Source: an uncultured Oscillospiraceae bacterium
GTDB lineage: Bacteria; Bacillota; Clostridia; Oscillospirales; Ruminococcaceae
DNA: 64,000 nt
Direction of reading: 5' to 3'
Assembly (NCBI GenBank): GCA_905197685.1
Contig: CAJJZS010000005.1
Location: 1-64,000 of the forward strand
Below are positions 7,469-15,039 of the stretch, in pieces. The notes beneath the pieces are model-generated. The model was not told the origin of the DNA, did no database searches, and saw only the letters and a program-made list of their open reading frames with translations. Every line of letters begins with the position of its first letter. Within the stretch, counting starts at the first letter, position 1. Both the position numbers and the translations under genes were made by a program.

Positions 7469-9016
7469 ATGAACAAACAGAACAAAACAAACACAGAAAA
7501 CATTTGTAAGGCAGAGTGGACAGTGCTTGATGCACAGCCGATTCCAAACGGTCGGGAAATTCAAAAGGCAGGACAGTTTAAAACAGTCGGCTCGGGAGCA
7601 ATTTCCGAGGAAGAAAAAAGAGAACGCAGAGCCGCAGGAGCGCTCGATGTCGGCGTAACGAAGGTGGAATGTGTTTCGGTAAGCGGAGATACCCTGCCGG
7701 CAGAGTTCGCGCTGATCTATCGCTTTCACCTGGCAAACTTTTCCGAAACAGATTTGGACAAGGTTCCGGTAACTGTTTACTTCAATACCCCGGACCATGC
7801 GCCGGTAGAGCAGGGAAGAACAACCGTAACGGGAATCAAAGCGGGACATTATCAGCTGGTGCAGTTTACTTTTCCGCCGGTAAAGACAGGCAAGTGGACA
7901 ATGACCTTAGAAGCAAATCAGCCCAGAGCGTTTGAAGAAAGCAACTACGCAAACAATGCCTGCGCCAAGACATTTTCCTATGTTAATCGTGCAGAGCTTG
8001 TAGCGGACAAAGTAAAGGCGCTTGCGGATAATCCGCAGTATGACTCGGACGGCAATCAAATCCTGTTTTATGATATGGAAACGGTGCTGGAGTTCACAAT
8101 GAGCAACATCGGTTCGCAGGCAGCAAACGGGGTGCTGTTACAGGTTCCGGCGGCATTTCAGGACGCGACCGGCAGCTACAGTTCCATGCTGACAGAGGGG
8201 AAAATGGATCTTCCGGCGCACACTCAGAGAAAAGCGCAGCTGAAGATAACCTTTACCAAGCCTGCAACCGCGCAGATTGGTCTGCTGCTCAACAACGATA
8301 AAGGCTGTCAGGAAATCAGCTATGACAACAACGAAACCCACGAAACCTTCTCTATTATGAAGTACAATCCGGGAACCGGACCGGAAAAAGCAATTGATAT
8401 TGACCTTTCCAATCCGGACGATGTATCCCAGATTCCGGGCAGAATGGCGATGCCGCTGTACCTGCAAAATCATAAAGAAACATGGACAGGTTTAACGAAG
8501 GGAAGTGTAAGTGATTTTATGGCTTCCGGCTGTGGTGTTTGTTCTTTGGCGATGATTATCAGCTACATGAACGGAAAAGAATCGACAGCAGTGGATATTG
8601 CCAACAGCAATCTTATTAATGAGTATGCAGGCGTTGCCAGTTGGGATATTTCAGGTAAATGTGCCGGATATAATCTGAGTGGAGAGATCAGTTTGAGAGA
8701 AGATGGATTTACTGATGAGGTTGCTCAGAGAATGATTGATGAGCTTATTGTAAATAATAGACCGATTTTATACCGGGCAAAAGGAAAATATGAACATTTT
8801 ATGGTAATCAGCGGTTACGAGTTTGACCCTGACAAAGTAGGTACACCAGGCTATGAAGATGACCCATACGGATTGTCACATTTTAGGGTAATGGACCCAT
8901 ATGATGATCTATATACAGGTGCAGTCGAAGGACGATGCCAGACATTGGCAGATGTCCATAGAAAAGGTCATTATGAGACACCACTCTATTATAAGCTTGT
9001 GGTGGATGCAAACTAA
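7469..9016 (+). CDS. CARDB-repeat protein with C-terminal C39-like cysteine peptidase domain
   Basis: A protein of about 515 aa starting at ATG 7469 (AAGGAG at 7454-7459; a TTG one codon earlier is possible). Residues about 60-165 and 170-290 look like two CARDB-type beta-sandwich repeats: each has a DVGVTKVE- or VLEFTMSN-like opening, a transient AGHYQLVQFTF or AHTQRKAQLKI strand, and a closing SNYANN or SYDNNE. Residues about 325-515 resemble peptidase C39_2, with Cys near 355 (SGCGVCSLAM), His near 443 (HFMVISGY) and Asp near 476 (RVMDPYD). CARDB proteins are normally extracellular, but I see no signal peptide, membrane segment or double-glycine leader. Strong promoter and operators upstream, terminator downstream. 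Substrate unknown. Confidence 0.75.
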   Translation: MNKQNKTNTENICKAEWTVLDAQPIPNGREIQKAGQFKTVGSGAISEEEKRERRAAGALDVGVTKVECVSVSGDTLPAEFALIYRFHLANFSETDLDKVPVTVYFNTPDHAPVEQGRTTVTGIKAGHYQLVQFTFPPVKTGKWTMTLEANQPRAFEESNYANNACAKTFSYVNRAELVADKVKALADNPQYDSDGNQILFYDMETVLEFTMSNIGSQAANGVLLQVPAAFQDATGSYSSMLTEGKMDLPAHTQRKAQLKITFTKPATAQIGLLLNNDKGCQEISYDNNETHETFSIMKYNPGTGPEKAIDIDLSNPDDVSQIPGRMAMPLYLQNHKETWTGLTKGSVSDFMASGCGVCSLAMIISYMNGKESTAVDIANSNLINEYAGVASWDISGKCAGYNLSGEISLREDGFTDEVAQRMIDELIVNNRPILYRAKGKYEHFMVISGYEFDPDKVGTPGYEDDPYGLSHFRVMDPYDDLYTGAVEGRCQTLADVHRKGHYETPLYYKLVVDAN

Positions 9017-9020
9017 TCAA

Positions 9021-9054
9021 AGAAGAGTCCCCCTTATGGAGGACTCTTCTTTAT
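9021..9054 (+). terminator. Intrinsic terminator after the C39-like gene
   Basis: AGAAGAGTCC (9021-9030) pairs perfectly with GGACTCTTCT (9041-9050), followed by TTATT. It overlaps the end of the convergent gene at 9051. Confidence 0.85.
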
Positions 9055-10559
9055 TCAACAGAATAAAGATACTGATAGTTGGAAATCTGGTAGTATTTTT
9101 TGCGGGAATTTTCAATTTTTCGGGCAAATAACTCTAATTTTCCTTTATGAGAAAAGTAATCTTCATCCATTTTAAATTCCCCATAGAGTTGATATCCGTT
9201 TTTGAGGGTAAACTGAATTTGAATCCCAATTTCTTTGACAAAATCATCCAAATGTTTTTTATATTCTTCTTTGCATACATTTTGCTGAATCAGAATATCT
9301 GTGATTCCTTCCATTTGGCAGGAAAGAAGTTCTTGCCGAATCTCATCGGAAAGTTTACCGTTTTTGATCCAGACGGAAACGGTGCGATCCGGATTGGTTT
9401 CTACAAGAATTTCAGGAGCTTCTTCGGAGCAGTCACAGGTGGAATGACTGTCTTCTGCCAGATACAGAGTGAAGGATATAGAATCATCCCTATATAGAAT
9501 TGAATTCCATTCCGAACGGCAATAGGGTTTTCCGACTTGATAGATTACCTTCTCGTCGTCCCTCCAGAGTGGGGTTTTCTGTTTTTCAGACCAAGTGGGT
9601 ACATCCGGCGAAACAAGTGTAGTATATGGGAAATCAGCAGGATCCCAATAAGCATATGGGAATTTCTGACCGCTTGGAGAAGGAAAGACCCAATATTCAT
9701 CGTCCTGCTGAAAGCGAATCACATCCCAGAAAGTGTTTGGAACATCCAAAGGAGTGATGGCGGAAACAGTTCCTAATGATTGGTAAACATAATAGGAATC
9801 CCATTGTCCTTCCAGTCGGATCAAAGTATGGTTCCTATTGTGTAAAATGCAAATATTACTTGCTCCAAAATCCGACCATCCGTGTTGGTCGCTGAAATAA
9901 ATCTCCGGCAATTTTTCAATAATGTCAACAAGAAAATCAAAGGTAAAAGTCTGATTTTTCTGAGTTAAAGTAGGGGTAGGAATTTCAAAAAGATTTTCCG
10001 GACGGGCAAGAGATAGGTTATCTGATTCGGTGTATTGATAAGAATGGTTGCTAATAGAATAGTAAATTACTCCACTTCTGACCTTTTGAGTCTGCGTATC
10101 CGGGATATAATAGGGAAAAGAAATATTCTGTTCGCTGTTATTATAGATAATTTCATTCCATGGAATATGTTTTCCCAGGGTATCAATTTCGATAATAGAA
10201 TCTGTTTTCCTTTCATACAACAGATAGTGCATTTGGTTTTGCACATTTCTTAGACCGATAAGGTAATTGTTTCCGGCTTTCATCATGTCGATTTCTTCTC
10301 CGCCCCAGTATTCGGGAGTACGGTACGGTTCGCCTAAAGGAGAGGAAAGAATATCATAGACTTCTTTTAACATCACAAATTTGTCAGGGATTTCCTCGTC
10401 AGTATTCTCCGCAGTTTCCTCGGCAGAAACGGCAGCTTGTGCCGCAGATTCCCCGATAACCTTTTCTTCATTTGCCGAACCGCAGCCGGCAGAAAAAAGA
10501 GAAAGGGAAAAAATCAGGAGAAGAGAAAGAACCATTTTAACAGGACGAGCAGTTAACAT
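9051..10559 (-). CDS. Large lipoprotein of unknown function
   Basis: A 502-aa protein starting at ATG 10559 behind AGGAGG. The frame is open for 20 more codons upstream, but those lie in the leader. The signal peptide MLTARPVKMVLSLLLIFSLS ends in the lipobox SAGCG, so it is a predicted lipoprotein. The signal peptide is almost the same as that of 12577-14403, but the mature parts differ. The mature part is rich in Trp, Tyr and Phe, and motifs such as YLLYERKTDSIIEID and WDSYYVYQSLG suggest repeated beta strands, as in a propeller-like domain. It is the last gene of the 14403-to-9051 cluster. I do not recognise the family. Confidence 0.8.
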   Translation of the reverse strand: MLTARPVKMVLSLLLIFSLSLFSAGCGSANEEKVIGESAAQAAVSAEETAENTDEEIPDKFVMLKEVYDILSSPLGEPYRTPEYWGGEEIDMMKAGNNYLIGLRNVQNQMHYLLYERKTDSIIEIDTLGKHIPWNEIIYNNSEQNISFPYYIPDTQTQKVRSGVIYYSISNHSYQYTESDNLSLARPENLFEIPTPTLTQKNQTFTFDFLVDIIEKLPEIYFSDQHGWSDFGASNICILHNRNHTLIRLEGQWDSYYVYQSLGTVSAITPLDVPNTFWDVIRFQQDDEYWVFPSPSGQKFPYAYWDPADFPYTTLVSPDVPTWSEKQKTPLWRDDEKVIYQVGKPYCRSEWNSILYRDDSISFTLYLAEDSHSTCDCSEEAPEILVETNPDRTVSVWIKNGKLSDEIRQELLSCQMEGITDILIQQNVCKEEYKKHLDDFVKEIGIQIQFTLKNGYQLYGEFKMDEDYFSHKGKLELFARKIENSRKKYYQISNYQYLYSVE

Positions 10560-10566
10560 AAAATTA

Positions 10567-10580
10567 CCTCCTTTCGGGAG
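10567..10580 (-). promoter_or_regulatory. SD-sequestering mini-hairpin, copy 2
   Basis: The same 14 bases as at 1931-1944, including the ribosome site of the 9051-10559 gene. Confidence 0.5.
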
Positions 10581-10637
10581 AAAAGATTCATACAAAGTTT
10601 TTATATGTGTTTCTATCAAAGTAGTTGAGTGATAAGA

Positions 10638-11855
10638 TTATTTGGAAATTTGGGGAGCAGCGTTGTCTGGATTATCTTCAACAAAACGAATACTTTCCAA
10701 AATCTCTCGATGCAGCTGCATTACTTCTTCATTATCTTTTCCGATTGTATAAAATTGGATGGTAATGTACATATCTTGATAGGGAATATGGTAAGCATAG
10801 CAGTATACTTTCCGTTCTTCGGGCGGTTCTTTTTCATTTTTGTCCCATGGAACAAAATCAATACTTAAAAGTACTTCTTGACCATTGATGTTTACCGTTT
10901 TGGATGAAATATAACCCATGTTAAGATTTACCTTTGCAGTAGAGCGGATGGTTTGACCTTCCGGAATGATTGTAGACCGAAAAGCTTCCGCAGCCTTTAG
11001 AATACCATCCTCAAGATAAAACATTCTGCCTGTATCGGACTGTATCCAATCAGCCGGAACATTTAAGGAAAGTTCAACGCTTTCTCCTTCTATTATTCCG
11101 GTTTCTTTGTAAGAGATAGGACAACTCACATCGACTCTTTTCATTCTTTGTGAAGAATCTTGTTCTTCCTTTGAGGTTACATTGTCACCATCAGATTTTT
11201 TGAAAGGAGAAATAGAGCTTAAAATTTTTTCAAAATCATTTCTTTGTTTATCAATTCCGATTCCCCTTTGGGGATAGAATATGATAGAAACAATATTGTT
11301 TTCTAATTTGATACAGTAAACGATTGTATTTTGGAAACCGGTCATGCCCCCTTCTGATACTTCTTTTTGTATTGAGTATCTTTTTCCGGAGTAAATTCCA
11401 AAACAGAACTCAGAAATATTTTCTGCATCAGAATATATCCGGTCATAAGTTGAAAAAGGGGATTCTGTATCAGAGATCATATCGACAGATTCAATCTCTG
11501 CAATTTTTCGTGCGAGTTCGGTATTATCCTCATAAATAATATTTGATTCAATCACATAATTTTTAGGAAGTAAAAGAGAAAAATATCCAAACTCTTTTTT
11601 TGAACAGTTAGAATCGGAATCATCAGATATTGACGGTAATTTTAAATCTTCCTCTTTTATATCTTGATTGGTCTGCTGTTGAGAATCGTCAGCACTGTTT
11701 TCCGTTTCACTTTCGGAAGTTGTCTGATTTTCCTGGGTCTGAGCCGATTGCTGTTCTTCGCTCGGAGAAGTCGACTCTGCGCTTCTCGAACACGCAGAAA
11801 AGGCAAGCAGAACAGAAAGGGCAAGCAATAAAGAAATAAGACGAATATCTTTCAT
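10638..11855 (-). CDS. Lipoprotein with a C-terminal PsbP/Mog1-like domain
   Basis: A 405-aa protein with signal peptide and lipobox FSACS. Residues 1 to about 75 match the lipoprotein at 539-1249 almost exactly. A middle domain (about 85-220) may be a diverged copy of the same fold (YFSLLLPKNYVIES at its start, EKILSSISPF at its end). A final domain (about 250-390) has the full pattern: ESVELSLNVPADW, PEGQTIRS, YITIQFYTIGKDNEE and HREILESIRFV. It lies between the 11942-12535 and 9051-10559 genes, all on the minus strand. The cluster looks like an envelope-protein operon. Ligand and role unknown. Confidence 0.8.
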   Translation of the reverse strand: MKDIRLISLLLALSVLLAFSACSRSAESTSPSEEQQSAQTQENQTTSESETENSADDSQQQTNQDIKEEDLKLPSISDDSDSNCSKKEFGYFSLLLPKNYVIESNIIYEDNTELARKIAEIESVDMISDTESPFSTYDRIYSDAENISEFCFGIYSGKRYSIQKEVSEGGMTGFQNTIVYCIKLENNIVSIIFYPQRGIGIDKQRNDFEKILSSISPFKKSDGDNVTSKEEQDSSQRMKRVDVSCPISYKETGIIEGESVELSLNVPADWIQSDTGRMFYLEDGILKAAEAFRSTIIPEGQTIRSTAKVNLNMGYISSKTVNINGQEVLLSIDFVPWDKNEKEPPEERKVYCYAYHIPYQDMYITIQFYTIGKDNEEVMQLHREILESIRFVEDNPDNAAPQISK

Positions 11856-11941
11856 AAAATCACTCCTTCAAATCAGGAAAGAAAATAATGCTTTGTACAG
11901 ATATGAAAAGAATAAAAGATAAAGAGAAGAAGCGGAAGTTT

Positions 11942-12535
11942 TTATCGAATCGTTATTTCAATAGAGTCAAGGATTTTTTCGTATAGAGGAAGAAGGTCGG
12001 GATTATCATTGTCATTATAAAAATAAAAAGAAACAACTTGATTTTCCAGAGCAAAACAATAAGCATAAACAAAAACAATATCGCTGCTATTTATTCTTTT
12101 TCCGAGACAACTGACATCTAAGCGAAAATTTGTACCGTTGACAGAGAGTGTGGAGGTGCGAAGTGTCCCTAATAAGAAGTTATGTGGATTTTCTAAGTCA
12201 AGCAGAGTCTGTCCTTCCTGAAAGGTGTTGATGATACCGAAACTTCCGGCAATTTTTTCTCCCCTTTCATCATCAAAATAAATATCACCGTAAATACCGC
12301 TTTCACAGAGCGTATCAATCGGAGAATCACATTCCCAACTTTTCGGAACAGATACTGTTAGTTCCATAATACTGCTGTCTTCCTTTTTCCAAGTCAGAGT
12401 TTGTCTTTGAAAGTTTGGGTCAGCGGGTTGTTTATCGAATTTTTGAACGCTTACAAGCAAAATAACGGAAAGGGTAACGATAATAAGACTTAGCAAAAAG
12501 AAAGCAATTTGTTTGCGAGAGCGTTTTTGCGTCAT
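11942..12535 (-). CDS. Membrane-anchored protein with PsbP/Mog1-like domain, paralogue of 1336-1923
   Basis: A 197-aa protein with an N-terminal hydrophobic anchor (about residues 10-28) and one extracytoplasmic domain. It is nearly identical to the 1336-1923 product at both ends. The centre (about residues 75-135) has diverged (DTLCESGIYGDIYFDD against NRLLPSNHFSGEIIFDD), which hints at selection on the ligand-binding or exposed part. The downstream spacer and the start of the next gene are duplicated too. It follows the 12577-14403 gene by 41 bp and uses an SD within the hairpin at 12543-12556. Confidence 0.8.
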   Translation of the reverse strand: MTQKRSRKQIAFFLLSLIIVTLSVILLVSVQKFDKQPADPNFQRQTLTWKKEDSSIMELTVSVPKSWECDSPIDTLCESGIYGDIYFDDERGEKIAGSFGIINTFQEGQTLLDLENPHNFLLGTLRTSTLSVNGTNFRLDVSCLGKRINSSDIVFVYAYCFALENQVVSFYFYNDNDNPDLLPLYEKILDSIEITIR

Positions 12536-12542
12536 GGAAAAT

Positions 12543-12556
12543 CCTCCTTTCGGGAG
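12543..12556 (-). promoter_or_regulatory. SD-sequestering mini-hairpin, copy 3
   Basis: The same 14 bases as at 1931-1944, ahead of the 11942-12535 gene. The copy at 1931 appears to be the junction where this hairpin was joined to the upstream side of the hairpin at 14411. Confidence 0.5.
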
Positions 12557-12576
12557 AAAAAATTCACGCTGTATTC

Positions 12577-14403
12577 TTATTGCTTTTCTGTCTTTACATA
12601 TTGCAGATAGTAAGAGCCGTCTTCACGCTGTTTTACCGCAAATAAAGACTGATAATCGTCGATTTTTTGATACATCGGGAAATTGGGGTCGCTCCACAGC
12701 TCATAAGAAACAAGGATTTCCGAATTGTTGTTTTGAAAGGTTGTTGTCATCTTTTCAAAGCCGTAAGCAGAAACTCCAAACCCAATGGTATAATAATAAA
12801 CCTGTTCTTTATCGTTGTATTCTATCAATTCAGGAGAAATGTCCTGACCAAAAACTTCTTTGGTAATCGTTTGTACTGTTTCTTCGGGAAAACGGAGAAC
12901 TCCGTCCGAGGACGTTTGGTAAGTGTCCGGATAAGGGTAATTGGGTTCTTTGTCATAGATACCGATAGTCAGCCAAAACCGCTCAATGATTTCGTTATCT
13001 GCCTTCCATGCAGATTGTTCCGAAAGTTGTGGGGAAAGTTTTGGATAAAACGAGCTTACAATTTGTTTTGTCAAAAGCTCGGCTTGGGTGGAGAGAATTT
13101 CTTTTTCTTTGCCGGTCGAAGTACTCGCTTGATTGGGCAGTTCGGGATATTCGGCAGGGTTGTCACTTGGATAAGATTTGACAAAGCGGATGCTCTCCAT
13201 TATTTTTCGATGGAGCCGGATGTAGTGTTCGTTGTCAATTCCTCTGGCAAAAAAGGGAATAACCAGACAATGCTCTTCCATGGGAAGGTAATAGTAGTAT
13301 CTGCGGACACCGAATTCTTTGGAGGAATCCTCTCCTGGTTTGTACGGAGGAGTAAAAACCAGACGCGGAATTTCCTGACCGTTGATTACAGCTGTTCGTT
13401 GCAGCAGATGTTCCTCCTCATCTGCAATATCCCAAACAGTTTGTCCCGGCGATAGTTTGATGAGACTCATACTGGAAATACATCCTACACTGTCGGAGTC
13501 ACAAAACACAGAAGCGCCCGGTTTTTCCTGCGCCCATACAACAGGAACATCCAGCGTAAGCTCTGTTGTTTGCTCTTCTGTGGTGAGAGAAACCGTTGCT
13601 TTCCAGGTCTCTTCGGAAGGCAATGCCGGTTGATCACTTGGAATTGGGGTCAGAAGCTGGATGGTTTCCAGAAAAGCTTTCTGAAAGCGCAGGGCGGTTT
13701 TATTGTCTTCGCCCACGGTATCAAAATGGATGGCAAAGTAATAGGAACCATAGGGCAGGTAGTAGGTATAGTCGTACCGATTCGATTGGTCGAGTGGGTG
13801 AACAGAATAAAATGTGTATCGGGGGGAAGTATTCCACGAGTAATGGATATATTTTTCAGAATAGTTGATGCAGCTTTTGTCCTCCCATAGCCGCTCTGCC
13901 GACCAGATGCACTGACCATTCTCTAAAGGAAGAATCTCAATCTGCATTGCTTTGGTGTCGTCCGGAAAGAAAAAGAGGGTAGGATTTTTGCTGTCCTGTG
14001 TCCAGCCTTTTGGGAGCTTTAATTTAACAAAGACAGTTTCTGTTTCTTCCGGTTGCTCAGAGAGAGGGCAGTTTAATTCAAAGGTCTGCATTTGAAGAGA
14101 ATTTAACAACTTTGTGTCATCGAGAGGAAGCAGAGATTGGGGAAAATCATATCTTGCGGAAAAGATAGTTTGTTTGTGTTCATCGGGTTGATTGGCAGAA
14201 GGTTTTTGTGGAAAATTTTCGGATTCGGTTGAATTGTTTGCAGAGATTTTGGATTTTTCCTCTGTTTTTTTGTCGGTATTTTGCGCAACAGATTCCCTGA
14301 CAACCGCCTCCCGATTTGCCGAACCGCAGCCGGAAGCAAAAAGGGAAAGAGCAAAAATCAGGAGAAAAGAAACAATCGTTTTAACAGGGCGAGCAGTTAA
14401 CAT
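12577..14403 (-). CDS. Lipoprotein with two tandem PsbP/Mog1-like domains
   Basis: A 608-aa protein starting at ATG 14403 behind AGGAGG. The frame is open another 34 codons, but those cover the promoter. The signal peptide ends in the lipobox ASGCG. Two copies of the local domain follow: about residues 90-245 (VFVKLKLPKGW, YYFAIHFDTVGEDNKTA, FLETIQLL) and about 260-415 (TELTLDVPVVW, CLVIPFFARGIDNEHY, HRKIMESIRFV). The C-terminal 180 residues form a separate domain ending in SYYLQYVKTEKQ. It is the first gene of the cluster, driven by the promoter at 14456-14484. Function unknown; the repeats suggest binding of several copies of one ligand or partner. Confidence 0.8.
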   Translation of the reverse strand: MLTARPVKTIVSFLLIFALSLFASGCGSANREAVVRESVAQNTDKKTEEKSKISANNSTESENFPQKPSANQPDEHKQTIFSARYDFPQSLLPLDDTKLLNSLQMQTFELNCPLSEQPEETETVFVKLKLPKGWTQDSKNPTLFFFPDDTKAMQIEILPLENGQCIWSAERLWEDKSCINYSEKYIHYSWNTSPRYTFYSVHPLDQSNRYDYTYYLPYGSYYFAIHFDTVGEDNKTALRFQKAFLETIQLLTPIPSDQPALPSEETWKATVSLTTEEQTTELTLDVPVVWAQEKPGASVFCDSDSVGCISSMSLIKLSPGQTVWDIADEEEHLLQRTAVINGQEIPRLVFTPPYKPGEDSSKEFGVRRYYYYLPMEEHCLVIPFFARGIDNEHYIRLHRKIMESIRFVKSYPSDNPAEYPELPNQASTSTGKEKEILSTQAELLTKQIVSSFYPKLSPQLSEQSAWKADNEIIERFWLTIGIYDKEPNYPYPDTYQTSSDGVLRFPEETVQTITKEVFGQDISPELIEYNDKEQVYYYTIGFGVSAYGFEKMTTTFQNNNSEILVSYELWSDPNFPMYQKIDDYQSLFAVKQREDGSYYLQYVKTEKQ

Positions 14404-14410
14404 AAGATTA

Positions 14411-14424
14411 CCTCCTTTCGGGAG
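14411..14424 (-). promoter_or_regulatory. SD-sequestering mini-hairpin, copy 4
   Basis: The same 14 bases as at 1931-1944, ahead of the 12577-14403 gene. Confidence 0.5.
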
Positions 14425-14455
14425 AAAAAATGATAACCCATACTTTTCTGATTTC

Positions 14456-14484
14456 AGTATACCTCTAATTACGACAAACGGCAA
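14456..14484 (-). promoter_or_regulatory. SigA-type promoter of the second lipoprotein cluster
   Basis: Minus strand: -35 TTGCCG (14484-14479), a 17-bp spacer, -10 TATACT (14461-14456). Nearly identical to the promoter at 1975-2003. Confidence 0.75.
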
Positions 14485-14556
14485 GGAATGATAAAAGAAA
14501 AACAAGTCGGAGAAAAAATAACCTGTTTTTTTGCTTTCGTTCTGCTAAAAAACGCG

Positions 14557-14804
14557 AAAAAAATAAAAATTTTTTTGCAACTGTGTGATTGTTGCATATT
14601 TCCGTGCAACTTTTTGGCTGTTTTGGGGTATAGGTGAAGGAAGGCTTTTTAAGAAACGATTTTAACAGAATCAAAGGCAAGAATATCTTAGAACAGTTTT
14701 CTCCGAGCAATATAAGCTCTTAAAAAATAAAAATTTTTCGCAAGTGTGTGGTTGTTGCATATTTCCGTGCAACTTTTAGAGCAAAACGGGGTATAGGTGA
14801 AAGG
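14557..14804 (+). repeat. Two imperfect 83-bp direct repeats upstream of glnN
   Basis: Copy 1 is 14557-14640 and copy 2 is 14722-14804, 165 bp apart. Each starts with an A/T-rich run, contains the inverted repeat GTTGCA-8-TGCAAC (14591-14610 and 14754-14773), and ends in a GGGGTATAGGTGAA block. The best-kept bases are the hairpin and this end block, and the bases between vary. That is the pattern expected of a binding site or RNA structure rather than coding DNA. The 14404-15039 gap holds no gene that I can support. Confidence 0.7.
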
Positions 14805-15039
14805 GAATTAAAAAAGGGCAGAGAAAGAAACCGGGCAAATTCGGATAATATAAAAAGAACCTTTTGTGCAGAAAAAAGAGGGCGGGAAAGTAAAAATTTC
14901 TTGCATGAAAGAGGGGAAGATGGTACTATTATTTCATTCAGGCAAGAGGCTGTGATTTTTGCCTGTTCCGGACGCAGTTGGGCGTTCGGACACATCTGTA
15001 AGATGTATCTGTGTGATAAAAAAAGAGAGGAAGGATACC

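Noticed and set aside
7319..7471. Basic 49-aa frame (starting MMGNQSISPGNFQ) ahead of the C39-like gene
   Set aside because: Lysine-rich low complexity, no good ribosome site, and it runs into the ribosome site of the next gene.
14591..14773. Sigma-54 promoter (TTGCACG...TGCA on the minus strand) in the glnN repeats
   Set aside because: The spacing between the GG-like and GC elements is one base off and the GG is lost; it is also on the wrong strand for glnN.
14465..14995. Minus-strand frames in the glnN leader
   Set aside because: They cover the direct repeats, have no ribosome site and are rich in homopolymer runs.
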